64,000 nucleotides of DNA, taken from positions 120,001-184,000 of the forward strand of contig CAUYUJ010014201.1 in NCBI GenBank assembly GCA_963575745.1, in the 5' to 3' direction. The stretch's first letter is position 1; the number at the start of each line of letters is the position of its first letter. Both the position numbers and the translations under genes were made by a program. The notes under the pieces were generated by a model. The model saw only the letters and a program-made list of their open reading frames with translations, made no database searches and was not told the origin of the DNA. Positions 1 to 11,180 of this stretch are shown here, in pieces. The DNA comes from Prorocentrum cordatum. Lineage: Eukaryota > Sar > Dinophyceae > Prorocentrales > Prorocentraceae.

Positions 1-200
1 TCCGACTTCGGTTCACGATCCTGATTCTTACTCTTGGCAATAATGGCTTCGGAAACAAACGATTGCATTTGATCGGCGGCTTATTTCTCAACTACAATAT
101 TTCCTGATTATCTCTCCTGACAGGAATGGCTTTGGAAACAAGCGGTTGCATCTGAGCGGTGGTTTAGTCCTCACCTACAGTCTTTAGACCAGCATCAATC
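1..200. repeat. Two tandem units of ~84 bp
   Basis: Two diverged direct copies begin near positions 42 and 126 (atggcttcggaaac and atggctttggaaac) and run through a shared gcggttgcat-like core. From about 245 to 320 follows a degenerate TCCGACTC-type repeat. No coding signal was recognised. Confidence 0.55.
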
Positions 201-417
201 CCACCATGTGGGAGAGCAAACGTGTGGAACGAGAAGGTCTTATGCAAGTTCCGACTCCGGCTCTTACTTCTTTCCGACTCTTGGTCCCTTCCCATCTCTC
301 CGACTCTGGCTCCAACTCCGCTATGACACGCACCTTCGTCCAGCAAATACATAGCCAGGCCCCGGCCCACCCGCGCTGCCCCCAGGGGGCCCGCTGGCCG
401 ACCAGCCGGCGGACTCG

Positions 418-486
418 TCGCGCTCCTCCTCCTCCTCCTCCTCCTCCTCCTCCTCCTCCTCCTCCTCCTCCTCCTCCTCCTCCTCC
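418..486. repeat. (CCT)n triplet microsatellite
   Basis: An almost pure run of about 22 CCT/CTC triplets, read as poly-Pro on + and poly-Glu or poly-Arg on -. It makes long but meaningless open frames on both strands. Confidence 0.9.
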
Positions 487-1311
487 CCCTCAACCCTTCC
501 CCCCCCTTCGAACGGTTCCCTACTCCTGGGAGGGGGAGGGGGAGGGACGAGGCAAATCTGTATTGTTGCCCTCCCCCGATCGCGCGTTCGGGCCACGTCC
601 TCCGCGAGGGCACTCGAGCGCAGCCTGCTCATATAGGCCCACTGCCTCCCCTGGGCCGCCGACCCTCCAAGACCTTGGACGCCGTGACTTTTGCGGTGCA
701 CACGTCTTTCCCCTGCTTCCGCATCCGAAGGCCCGTTCGGGCCCACGGCGCCGTCACAGAACGATTCATGAACAGACACGTCGATCCCCGAGCGGGGTCG
801 AGACGTCCGAGAGCCCAGGCGTTGGGCAGAAGAAGCACGTCGGAGGTCTGGGCTCATCCATAACTGGGGGGCCCTCCTCCACTCGTCGCAGGCCATGGCG
901 GAGGTGCTGGCGAGAGAATCCGGCGGCCGCGCTTCTTCCAGCCCCCAAGGCTGGGGCTTCAGGGGCGGCTGGCACGACCGCTGGGGATCCCTGGCGGCGC
1001 GATCGCGGACCGTGCGGTGATTGCAGAATCCGCCAGAAACCTCAGCGCACGGCCCGTCACCGCACGGCTCCGGGGCCTGGGAGGCCCCAGCCGCCCCAGC
1101 CGCCCAGAGCTGCGCGGTCACCCCGGACCCCCTCTGCTTCACCACGCGGCAGGGTCTCCGCACCGCTGGGGGGGGCATCCTGGACCAGCACGGGGGGCCG
1201 CTCGCGCCTGGAGCCCGGAGATCGGCAGGGGCATGTCCAGCACTATCGCGGCCAGGAGGCACGTGCACTCGCCAGCCTCGCAAGCGCACCAGAGAGAGGA
1301 GGGTGAGGCGG

Positions 1312-1425
1312 GCCTTCTCAGAAGGCTCGGAAGTCCCCGAGCCTTCGGAGAAGTTTTCTGAGCCTTCCCCGAAGACACAGAAAGCTTCTCGGAAGGCGCG
1401 AGGGGTTCTGAGAAATCCCGCTCGC
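1312..1425 (+). repeat. Dispersed TTCTCAGAAGG inverted-motif repeat, copy 1
   Basis: Alternating imperfect palindromes such as CCTTCTCAGAAGGC and TTCGGAGAAG lie beside GAAGACACAGAAAGC. The same order of motifs recurs at 55873-56003, and shorter versions occur at 21967-22012 and 45619-45705, all in the same orientation. This is probably a small non-coding dispersed repeat able to fold into hairpins. Confidence 0.6.
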
Positions 1426-1475
1426 CGCCGATGAGGGGAACGAGGACGACGGCAAGGACACAGGGGAAGGTACAT

Positions 1476-1980
1476 AGCCGAATGGCGTCAACACGATGCA
1501 CCCTGCCTTTGGGGTCGCCGAGCGCTGGTACGACCACTGATTTCCCCAAATCAAACAATGCTTGCCCCCCAGGGCTCCTTACTTGATAAGCAATCGACGT
1601 ACCCCGGACCCTTCGAGAGGGTACCTAAGTTAGGATGACCAAAACCAGTAGGGATAAAGGAGGCCTTTCTGCAGATGTACCAGACCAAACCGCCCAGGCA
1701 GACTATCCCTAATGCGAAGACGGGAACCTAAGTGAGGCCACGCTTTCATCGTGTAAATAGGATTCAGAAGTTATTTTCTTCTCGATGCGTATGTGCTGAC
1801 TAATCCTGCAAGGTCTTCAGATCCCCCCAACGGGGGGGACGAATTATTTGTTCGGCGGCCTTATTACAGGACTGGGGTCCCACCAATAGAGGGGTAACTA
1901 CATACTATTGTTTCCGAGGCACACGCCGCGCAACAACGATAACGACGGCTACGACTACGACTAGGAGGAGGAGGAGGAGG
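1476..1980. other. No gene seen; less GC-rich spacer ending in a GGA run
   Basis: About 500 bases of more balanced composition without an open frame worth calling. It ends in degenerate ACGACT and then GGA triplets (about 1925-1985), next to the composite repeat. Confidence 0.5.
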
Positions 1981-2241
1981 ATGAGAGGAAGAGGAGGAGG
2001 ATACGTCAAGAAAGCGCTAACCCTTTTCTACCACTGCAAGCCTTCACTATTCGTGCTGCTTGGAAAGCTCCTACCCAGACAGATGGACGACCTGGCAATG
2101 AACCAAGCACCAAAAGACAGCAGCTGGCGGATCCACACAAACAAGATGGCACGCGCCCTCTTGGACCACGCTGCTGGCTACCTTTTGTGCCGGGACGTCG
2201 CGGAGGTGCTCACTGGATTACTGAAAGATGTCTTTACCTAA
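1981..2241 (+). CDS. Small hypothetical ORF, 86 residues
   Basis: An ATG-started frame of 86 codons ends just before the composite repeat. The first codons lie in the GGA microsatellite, so a later ATG (for example near 2083 or 2145) would be the real start if the frame is used at all. Composition is less biased than in the surrounding repeats, with a hydrophobic patch in the first third. No family was recognised. It may be a chance frame. Confidence 0.2.
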   Translation: MRGRGGGYVKKALTLFYHCKPSLFVLLGKLLPRQMDDLAMNQAPKDSSWRIHTNKMARALLDHAAGYLLCRDVAEVLTGLLKDVFT

Positions 2242-2251
2242 CAGCGAAGAC

Positions 2252-3739
2252 TGATAAGTTTCTAATGGTCTCAAAATAAGCATCATGACTCCCCATGGGG
2301 GTCCGGGCAGGATCCGGGGAGAATCCGCGGAAGTCGTTTTAAGCAAACAGTTACACACTTCGTGCTCTTCGAGTTCCCAGAACTCCATTCCCGGGCCACA
2401 TTTTGAATGCCCGGAGCCAACTGTAGGCCACTTCGTGGTCTTCGAGTCCCCAGAACTCCATTCCCGGGCAACATTTTGAATGCCCGGAGCCAACTGTAGG
2501 CCACTTCGTGGTCTTCGAGTCCCCAGAACTCCATTCCCGGGCCACATTTTGAATGCCCGGAGCCAACTGTAGGCCACTTCGTGGTCTTCGAGTTCCCATA
2601 AGTCCATTCCTGGGCATGATTTTGAATGCCCGGAGCCAATGTAGGCCACTTCGTGTTCTTCGAATTCCCAGAACTCCATTCCCGGGCCACATTTTGAATG
2701 CTGAGGCAGGCTGAGCTGAGGCTGAGGCAGGCTGAGGCTGAGGCTGAGGCTGAGGGCTGAAGGCAGCTGAGGCTGAGGCTGAGGCTGAGGCTGAGGCTGA
2801 GGCTGAGCAGGCTGAGCTGAGGCTGAGGCTGAGGCTGAGGCTGAGGCTGAGGCTGAGGCTGAGGCTGAGGGCTGAGGCTGAGGCAGGCTGAGGCTGAGGC
2901 CGAGGCTGAAGGCAGACTGAGGCTGAGGCTGAAGCAGGCTGAGGCTGAGGCTGAGGCTGAGGCTGAGGCAGGCTGAGGCTGAGGCTGAGGCTGAGGCTGC
3001 AGGCTGAGGCTGAGGCAGGCTGAGGCTGAGGCTGAGGCTGAGGCTGAGGCAGGCTGAGGCTGAGGCTGAGGCAGGCTGAGGCTGAGGCTGAGGCAGGCTG
3101 AGGCTGAGGCTGAGGCTGAAGCAGGCTGAGGCTGAGGCTGAGGCAGGCTGAGGCTGAGGCTGAGGCAGGCTGAGGCTGAGGCAGGCTGAGGCTGAGGCTG
3201 AGGCTGAGGCTGAGGCTGAGGCTGAGGCAGGCTGAGGCAGGCTGAGGCAGGCTGAGGCAGGCTGATGCTGAGGCAGGCTGAGGCTGAGGCTGAGGCTGAT
3301 GCAGGCTGAGGCTGAGGCAGGCTGAGGCTGAGGCCGAGGCTGAAGGCAGACTGAGGCTGAGGCTGAAGCAGGCTGAGGCTGAGGCAGAGGCAGGCTGAGG
3401 CTGAGGCTGAGGCAGGCTGAGGCTGAGGCAGGCTGAGGCTGAGGCTGAGGCTGACAGGCTGAGGCTGAGGCAGGCTGAGGCTGAGGCTGAAGGCAGACTG
3501 AGGCTGAGGCTGAAGCAGGCTGAGGCTGGCTGAGGCTGAGGCAGGCTGAGGCTGAGGCTGAGGCAGGCTGAGGCTGAGGCAGGCTGAGGCTGAGGCTGTG
3601 ACTGCGACTGCCGTTGCCACTGCGACTGTCATCGCGAATGCGACTGCGACTTCGAGAACAGCAGAATTATACAACTGGATTCTCATCTGAATCTTAAAGG
3701 GAATGCTTCCAAATATGCTCCTACACATCGCTGTTAGGT
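2252..3739. repeat. Composite repeat, copy 1 (73-bp units + GAGGCT hexamer array + 3' module)
   Basis: Three modules in fixed order. A 5' lead-in from about 2252 includes gcatcatgactcccc and ttttaagcaaacagt. Five tandem 73-bp units follow (about 2357-2700), each with cacttcgtggtcttcgag and cattcccgggccac. Next is a GAGGCT/GAGGCAG hexamer array (about 2697-3600). Last is a ~145-bp 3' module with degenerate CGACTG and gaatgcttccaaatatgctc, ending near 3739. The same three modules in the same order and orientation recur at 43340-45599. Long minus-strand open frames here (Ser-Leu, Gln-Pro, Ala-Ser repeats) are shadows of the repeat. Confidence 0.9.
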
Positions 3740-4706
3740 CCGGGATACTCAAAATGTTTCGACGAGAGCTTCGAGATGACCGAGCTACCTTCCTACGAGG
3801 AAAGGCCGAAGAGATACCGGAGGCGATCGATGAGAGAAATGCCCAACGCGGAGCGAAGGCGGTGAGAGTCCTGCTCAACTTCGGAGGTAGGAAGCACACA
3901 TTCTCCAACGGCGGAAAGCTCTCATTCAGAGCTAGCTTGGCTGGCGAAGCTGCGCGGACACAGACCGAGGCTGATGAGGCGATGATCCATCACTTTGGCG
4001 AAGTAGAGCAGGCCAGGATCACGGACATGAAGGGACTCGAGATACAACAGGCGTGAGCACCCAGCAGCCAAGTCGATCAACCTGAGCATCGAGACGATCC
4101 CCACGGCACACGAGTTGGAAGCAGGCTTCAGGAAGGCAAAGACGGGCAAGAGACCAGGCGCAGATGGAATCCCAGACGACCTCTCAAGGCTACAGCAGCT
4201 GCATCTGCCCGCTGGTTCTACCCTACTGTACTGAAGACAGCCCTCTACATCAAGGAACCACTGCCCTTCAAGTAAGGCATCTTATGCGGGCTGCCCAAGA
4301 ACACGGACCTCATGGACTGGCCCAATTTCAGGAACATATGCCTTGACAACACGGTCAGCAAACACTACCACAAATGGCTCAGGAACGCGGCCGCCCAGAC
4401 GATCCACGTCATGCTGAGGGAGACCCAGGTAGGCGGGCGCCCACGACGCGGTGCATCGATGGCGGGTCTCTTACGAGAACCAGCGTACAGGTGTGCACTA
4501 ATCGGGGACAGTCGGCAGCATGTATCTTCGTCGAGCTCAAGAATGCCTTCTACGCAGTCATCCGCTCCATGGGCATTCAGATGGAACACTCGCTGGACGA
4601 TATAGAGGATATCATTCACGACTCCGAGGTCCCGCTCCAGCTGTACCCACTCTCCGAGGCATCCCTGAAGACCCCCTCGGCAATGCAAGAAAAGGGATTC
4701 GACCCT
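3740..4706 (+). pseudogene. Retroelement A, 5' half of decayed non-LTR reverse transcriptase
   Basis: A + strand relic of a LINE-type polyprotein directly abuts the composite repeat. Frame pieces carry, in order, a linker with HHFGEVEQA (about 3990), an RPGADGIPDDL motif (about 4150-4185), and palm motif A as FVELKNAFYAVIR (about 4523-4563). At least two frame changes and a stop near 4054 show it is dead. The last frame (from 4374) runs in register to ...GFDP at 4706, where element B is inserted. It resumes in the same register at 13744, and the B' motif (RGTRAGSGLAD) lies beyond. Motif A normally holds an Asp where this copy has Glu (VEL), a further sign of decay. Confidence 0.8.
4696..4706. 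repeat. Target-site duplication, left copy (GATTCGACCCT)
   Basis: An 11-bp exact direct repeat of 13733-13743. Both copies lie in the reverse transcriptase of element A, and the two halves of that frame meet in register across it. The left copy is followed at 4710-4718 by nine T, which is the poly(A) end of the inserted minus-strand element. Confidence 0.85.
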
Positions 4707-4718
4707 TAGTTTTTTTTT

Positions 4719-5394
4719 ACCCCAACGGGAGCTCCAGAGGGCCTGTAGGTTCCCAGTGGCCCCAGACGGCGAATGACCACGCCACGACCTCTGCGGCGCA
4801 ATGACCATTGCAAATAGGCCGATCACCGGGAGACCAGCGCAAGAGATAACCAGGCCCTATAGCCCTAAGTCCAAAATGCACACTGGCGCCGACCAAGCTT
4901 CAAGGTGCTGGGAAGGGGCCCCAACAGAGGAGAGGCGAAAAAGGCAGGAAGACGCGAGCCGAGGAGCAAGTGCCACAGACAGATAAAAGCAACCCACGGC
5001 TGTAGGTTACCCGAAAGAAAAAGGACGACCAGCAATAAAGAATTGGCAACTGACATCTTACGTTTGGAGCCCGATCGCCCAAACGAGGCCTGGAGCGGAC
5101 CAGCGGAGACTCCGAGGTACCCCGGAGGCCAGGCGGACCTGAGGAGGCCCGGCCGAAGGGCAGTGGGCGGGGCCAAAGCCCCCATGCAAGGAGTCACTGG
5201 GGGAGACGACGAGCACGGGGGGAGCGAGGAAGAGACCAGGAGAGGAGGGAGGAGGAGAAGAGAAGAGAGCGCGGGACCCTCGCAGGAGGCGCGGCCCCGG
5301 GCGGACCCAATCAGGCAGTCGCCAATTACCAACCACGCTGCTAAGACAGCACTCGCCCGCTGTACAACTGTTGGGCCGGTATCAACAAAACAGC
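4719..5394 (-). other. Distal 3' region of element B
   Basis: No gene. The sequence is purine-rich on + with no recognisable protein motif. It separates the poly(A) end (4710-4718) from the ~280-bp repeat units and is most simply read as 3' untranslated region of element B. Confidence 0.45.
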
Positions 5395-5965
5395 CTTGAA
5401 CACGCAACGAAAATGTCACGAGATTCGGCGTCGGGCGGCAGCTGGTGAGGAACACGGCTGCTCACACATGCAACTACGTCTGACCGTGCTGCCGACAAAC
5501 ATGGCTGGGAGAGAGCATTCGCATGCTGCTTGACCGTCCAACTTGACGCTGTTGGTTCCGTCTGTGCGGGAGCCCCCCCCCCGAGAACTCCAACACCCAA
5601 AACAAGAGCCAAGCGACATATACACCAGCAAAGCGGAAAATAAACGCATGGCTGGTATCAAATGAAAGCCTAGAGCCTGCAACGAACAATGTCACGAGAT
5701 TCGGCGTCGGGAGGCTGCCCATGAGGAGAAAACCGGCCCTCAATAGTAACCTTTGCCTGGGCGCGCAGCCGACAGACATGATTGGAACAACATGCGCATG
5801 CTGTTCAATTTTTCTACGTCTCGCTGTTGGTTCCGTCTGTGCGGGAGCTCCCCCCCGAGCTTCCCAACGCTCCAAAATCGAAACCGAGCGACATGCACAC
5901 CAGCAGAGCGGAAAGTAGATGCATGGGCCAGTATCAAACAATTATCCTGGCGACGGACCCAATCA
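5395..5965. repeat. Two ~278-bp tandem units in the 3' region of element B
   Basis: Each unit has AATGTCACGAGATTCGGCG near its start (about 5412 and 5688), then ctgttggttccgtctgtgcg, a C-run, and gagcgacatacaccagc-like sequence. The opening motif also occurs at about 7975, just after the last coding segment of element B, so all three copies flank or precede the array at 5985-7797. Confidence 0.75.
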
Positions 5966-5984
5966 TGTGCAGTTGTGGGTACCG

Positions 5985-7797
5985 CAATTGTGAATATTTT
6001 CTTCAGTGGAGCTCCCTATGGGGCCACGAAACGCTGCACTGGGTGGGGGGGGACGCATGCGGGCGGTAGAACTGGGGGCGTCGGGCCACGAAACGCCGTA
6101 CTGGGTGGGGTGAAAATGCCAAATTTGGTGTGGGACGCATGCGGGCGGTCCCACTGGTGGTTTCGGTGGAGCTCCCTATGGGGCCACGAAACGCATGAGG
6201 GGTGTACCAAATTTGGTTTCCAGGACGCATGCGGACGGTCCCACTGGGGGCTTCGGTGGAGCTCCATATGGGGCCACGAAACGTTGCACTGGGTGGGGGG
6301 GAACGCATGCGGGCGGCAGGAGTGGGGCCGTCGGGCGAACTCCCTATGGGGCCACGAAACGCCGTACTGGGTGGGGTGAAAATGCCAAATGTTGCGTGTG
6401 GGACGCATGCGGGCGGTCCCACTGGTGGCTTCGGTGGGGAGCTCCCTATGGGGCCACGAAACGTATGAGGGGTGTGCCAAATTTGGTTTCCGGGACGCAT
6501 GCGGACGGTCCCACTGGGACCTTCGGCGGAGCTCCCTATGGGGCCATGAAGCGTTGTACTGGGTGGGTGAAAATGCCAAATTGGGTTTCCGAGACGCATG
6601 CGGACGGTCCCACTGGAGGCTTCGGTGGGGACCTCTTTGGGGCCACGAAATGCCGTACTGGGTGGGGTGTGGAAAATGCCAAATTCGATTTCCGGGACGA
6701 ATGCGGACAGTCCCAGGGGCTTCGGTGGGGCTCCATATGGGGCCACGAAGCGCTGTACGGGGGGGGGGGGGGACGCATGCAGGCGCTAGCACTGGGACCT
6801 TCGGTGGGGCTCCCTATGGGGCCACGAAACGCCGTACTGGGTGTGGGGACGCATGCGAACGGTAACACTCGGCGGGGCTCCCTGCGGGGCCACGGAACGC
6901 TGTATCGAGTGCGGGGGACGCATGCGGACGGTAGCATTCGGACCTTCGGTGGGGCGCCCGATGGGGCCACGAAACGCTGTACTGGGCGTGGGGGACGCAT
7001 GCGGACGGTAGCACTGGGACCTTCGGTGGGGTTCCACATGGGGCCACGAAGCGCTGTACTGGGTGGGGGGGACGCATGCGGACGGTAGCACTGGGACCTT
7101 CGGTGGGGTTCCACATGGGGCCACGAAACGCTGTACTGGTGGGGGGGGACGCATGCGGACGGTAGCACTGGGACCTTTGGTGGGGCTCCCTGTGGGGCCA
7201 CGAAACGCTGTACTGGGGTGGGTGGGGGGGCGCATGCGTACGGTAGCAGTGGGACCTTCGGTGGGGCCCCCTATGGGGCCACGAAGCGCTGTACTGGGTG
7301 GTGGGGGGGGGGGCGCATGCGTACGGTAGCAGTGGGACCCTCGGTGGGGCATTGCATGCGGACGGTAGCATGGGACCTTCGGTGGGGCTCCCTATGGGGC
7401 CACGAAGCGCTGTATTGGGTGGGGGGGACGCATGCGGACGGTAGCAATGGTACCTTCGGTGGGGCTCCGTATTGGGCCACGAAGCGCTGTACTGGGTGGG
7501 GGGGACGCATGCGGACGGTAGCACTGGGACCTTTTGTGGGGTTCCCTATGGGGCCACGAAATGCTGTACTGGGTGGGGGGCGACGCATGCGGACGGTAGC
7601 AGTGGGACCTTCGGTGGGGCCCCCTGTGGGGCCACGAAACGCTGTACTGGGTGGGGGGGGCGCATGCGTACGGTAGCAGTGGGACCTTCGGTGGGGCTCC
7701 CTATGGGGCCACGAAGCGCTGTACTGGGCGGGGGGGACGCATGCAGACGGTAGCACTGGGCCCTTCGGTAGGGCTCCCTATGGGGCCACGAAGCGTG
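5985..7797. repeat. GCATGCGGACGG tandem array, ~78-105 bp units, about 22 copies
   Basis: Units read ctccctatggggccacgaa, then cgctgtactgggtggggg, then gacgcatgcggacggtagc, then actgggaccttcggtgg. In the left third many units have an extra gaaaatgccaaatttgg block and are near 100 bp. From about 6770 they are ~78 bp. G-runs differ in length between units. All six frames stay open for hundreds of codons, so apparent proteins here are artefacts. The array lies inside element B. Confidence 0.92.
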
Positions 7798-7829
7798 TGA
7801 CGGATATGGTGAAACGGGTGATGATGACG

Positions 7830-7905
7830 ATGGTGATGTTGGGAGGGGGAGGAGGGGGAGGAGGGGGAGGAGGAGAGGAGAGGAGGAGGAGGAGAACGCG
7901 GGGCG
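7830..7905. repeat. GGA-rich low-complexity tract
   Basis: (GGAGGGGGA)n and GGA triplets sit between the 80-bp array and the 3' end of the element B coding region. Confidence 0.7.
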
Positions 7906-7974
7906 ACGTCTCTTCAAAACGAGGACCCAACACCACAGGATGGTTGGGGAAAAAAACTAGGAGCACGCAGCGAA

Positions 7975-10900
7975 AATGTCACGAGATTCGGCGTCCAGGG
8001 AGAGGAGAAGGAGGGGGAAGAAAAAACCAGGGGAAGGAAAACGACTGCAAGCTCAAGTCGAGCGCTGGGGGCCTCCACCGCCGCGCGGGGACCAGATCCG
8101 ACCTGCGGCACAGACCAGGAAGACGGCCACGCACCCTGGAGGGGGAGGGACGAGGCGAGGAGAAAAGAGAGGAAGGACGGCCCCCCGCTCGCAGCGATCT
8201 CACTCGCCGTCGGCGCCCGACCAGCCGCGACCCGCGGCTCCTGCAGCTGCGACAACACCTCGGCGAACAGCCTCGGTACATCAAGGCGGGCGCGGGCCGC
8301 GTGCCGCAAAGTGGCGCGCGCTCTGTAGCCGACCGCGACCATCGTGGCCGTCTCGGCGACCTCATCGGCAGGGACGCCGGGCTGCCACAAGAGCGCACGG
8401 GTGGTGCGCTCTGCCCGAGTACCAGGGCCAGCCAAGCCCAGTCTGGACGCTCCAAAGCGCCACAACTTCGGGCAGCAAACGTAATGCTGGACGTCGTCGT
8501 CGCCCAGCGTGCAGCCGAATGCGCAGCGGCCGCCACGGGCGCCGAACCGACGCCCGGCGCAACATCCGTTCAGCCAGGTGCGCAGAACGGCCGCGCGCAC
8601 CCGCGGCGGCTTTTCTTCGGGAGTCGCTGCATGACCAGCCGACAACGCTCGGCTCGCCGCCGGCCCGGCAAGGATCCTGGATCATGCCATTTCCGGACCT
8701 TTGAACTCAGCTGGGCGTGCCCTGCGCGCAGCCAATGCTGGCGCCGCGGGGGCGTCGTCGCTGTTGCCTGCAGCCGTCGTCTGGCCCGCAGCCAGGTCGC
8801 GAGGGCAACTGGGCGAGGGCCGCGGCCCCCCCCGCGCTCCAGCGCCCTCGCCTCTGCGACGCCCTGTCTGGACACAGTGGACGTGGCAGCCTGGGGTTAT
8901 ACCAAAAGCGCGGTTCTAGCCAAGTCCAGGTGCACGCCAGATGCCTGGGCGAAGAGCTCGAAGAGGCGGCGCTGCTGCGACCGCGCCCTAGGCCCGCTGG
9001 CACCGACCAGAGCGAGATCGTCGGCGAAGGTGCAACGCTTGCGGCGGCCCTCCACTGTGTCCAGCTGGCGGTTGAATGGCTCCGTCACGAGCACGTGAAG
9101 GATCGAGGGGGCTGAGAGGGCATCCCTGGCGGATCCCTGAAGCCATCCCACCACTTGCCCGCCATTGCCAAGCAGCGGCGCTGCCCGGAGCACAGCGCGC
9201 GGATAGCGGTGCGAACGCCCTCGGCAGCCGCAGCTTTTCTGACGCGAAATGCAAGTAGTCGTGTTCCAGGCTGGGGAACGCCGCCCGCGTGTCGAACGTC
9301 AGGGCGCACGGGCAGCCCCCCTCTAGCGCCGCTTTCTGGATCGCGGCCTTAGTGGCGTTCGCCGGGAAGGAGCGGCCGCAGAAGAAGCCCCGCTGGCCCG
9401 CGCCCACGAGCGCCTCGATAGCTCGCCCGATGGCTCACCTCAGGGAGCTGGCCAGCAAGCGGTTCGAGGTGTCCACGAGCATCAATCGGCGCGTGTCCGC
9501 AGGACAATACAAGGCCCCAGCCGCGGGATCCAGCTCGGTAGGCTGGTTCGGGAGCAGCGCCAGAAGGCTGCCGTTGAAGTCGCAGGTGCCGAAGCGGCTG
9601 CCCCCCGTCCCGAAGTCGCGCATCATGGCCGCCACCGTGTCTTCGGACATCATCGCCTGAAGGGCGCCCATGAGAACCTCGACGCCGAGCTCGCCAATGC
9701 CCCGCGCAAAACTGTGCGGGATACCATCTGGCCTTGGAGCGGCATCGCTGGAGGACCTGATCACCCGCCGCACGTGCCCGGCAGTCGCCGCGCACTCCGG
9801 CATGACCTCCGAAGGCGACGGCACCGCATCGACCCACGGCGCAACTGCCTCCAAGTTGCTGACTCCTTCGGCCCTGAAGAGTTCTGCCCAATGGCGCATC
9901 AAGTCTGGAACGGCGCGCCCTGGGTCTGTGGTGATCGAGCCGTCGGAAAGCTGAATGGCCGACATAATTTTTTTTCCCCCTCGGGCGAAGGCGCCGGAGG
10001 GTCTGCATCGCCCGGTGGAAGTCCGCGAGCTCGGGCATCGCCGCCACCATTTAATGCCGAAGATCGTGGTCCTGCCGCTCGACACGCCGCAGGCCTCGCA
10101 TCACCCAGGATAGCCGGCCCTCATGGTCGCCACGTGGGAGCTCGCGCGGGGCAGCTCGCTGAAGCCCCGCAGCCGCCTCGGCCATCGCCTTTCTCGGGAG
10201 CTGGAGACGGCCGAATGCAGACGCGCCCAGTCCGGCGTGGTCGTTGGCGAGCTTGTCGGCGTAGAGCAGCCTGGCGCGGTCCTTCCAAGCCTGGCAGCGC
10301 CCCATTGCTGGGGGCAGGCCGCGTCCCGCGTCACCCGCGCAGGATGACCCTTGGACCGCGCAGCGAAAGACCGAGACGGCCTGGTGCGCGCTGAGAAGCT
10401 GGTCGCGTGACTTCGAATAAGCCCAATCCAGGGCTGCAGTGCCGACTCGCTCATTCAGGAAATAGCTGGGGGTGCACATTGGCGCAACACCGGTCCAACG
10501 GGGATAGAACGCCCTGGCGTTGGTGCGCGTACGCAGCGGCCGCCACAATATCGCGTCAGCACCCTGCAACTGCTGCCCCAGGTCCCGCTCCTCGCCCCTG
10601 TCGCGCCCACCACTCGGCAGTTGGCCGTCGACCTGAATGCGCCCCAGATCATCCGCCACCCAGTTGAAGTCACCCATGAGCAGGCCGAGGCGCCGCGACG
10701 ACGGGGCAATGTGCGTCGCCACCACCCGTCGGACTCGCTGTCTGGAGGCCTTGACTGTCATCGCGGCGCCCTCCGCGTCGAGCTCCGTCGACCCGGCGAA
10801 ATAGACTGCAAAGAATGATATCACCGGCGTCGCCGTTGAGCCACAACTCGCCGGCCCGCCCAGGCACCAGAACCCGCCATTCAACCTGGAAGGAAAATCG

Positions 10901-11180
10901 TCGCAATATCCCAGGCGCGACGACGACGCCCACCCCTGCCAGGGCGGCAGAACCACGCGCCCCAAAGGAGGGGAACGCGTCGAGATAGGCCAGGCCGCCG
11001 CGGGAAGTGAGCGCCTCAACTTCTGGCGTCGAGTGCGCTTCTGCGACGATGACCGCATCGTGATCTCGCAACAATCGTCGGACATGGGCTGCCTTGTCAC
11101 GCCGGGTCTGCGGGCGCGCTGCGAAGAGCCCCTGGGCGCTCCGCGTCGCCACCCGGAAGTCGCTGGCAAATGGCCCCATG
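7975..11180 (-). pseudogene. Element B ORF2: endonuclease / reverse transcriptase / zinc finger, frame-broken
   Basis: The minus-strand polyprotein is spread over several frames. An EEP/AP-endonuclease-like domain starts near 11179 and includes VAEAHST and the GDFN motif (about 10640-10665). The RT region holds PRPDGIPHSFA (about 9720), motif A as LTFDTRAAFPSL (about 9277-9312), motif B as GIRQGCPLSPL (about 9109-9140) and motif C as FADDLALV (about 9003-9029). A C-terminal Cys/His cluster CAFGC...HYVCC lies at about 8470-8525. In the first endonuclease motif the usual W-N is R-S, so the catalytic Asn is lost. Frame shifts separate endonuclease from RT and split RT more than once. RT motif C keeps both Asp residues. 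Confidence 0.82.

Larger units (their letters stand above)
321..1475 (-). other. GC-rich open frame of doubtful coding value
   Basis: A 384-residue frame is open on the minus strand, but it crosses the triplet microsatellite and a copy of the dispersed TTCTCAGAAGG repeat (about 1312-1425). Overlapping frames of similar length are open on the + strand, as expected for GC-rich DNA. I see no recognisable domain. It could hide an exon around 560-1300, but I would not annotate a protein here. Confidence 0.15.

Noticed and set aside
206-1306. 366-codon plus-strand frame at the window start
   Set aside because: Runs through the CCT microsatellite and a dispersed repeat, with no domain; equal-length frames are open on the other strand.
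2697-3600. Long Ser-Leu/Gln-Pro/Ala-Ser open frames (541 and 710 codons in the two composite copies)
   Set aside because: They are direct translations of the GAGGCT hexamer and stay open in every frame for that reason.
5985-7797. Many open frames of 90-300 codons with GAPYGATKRCTG-type repeats
   Set aside because: All six frames are open because the repeat unit lacks stops; there is no unique sequence and no non-repeat start.
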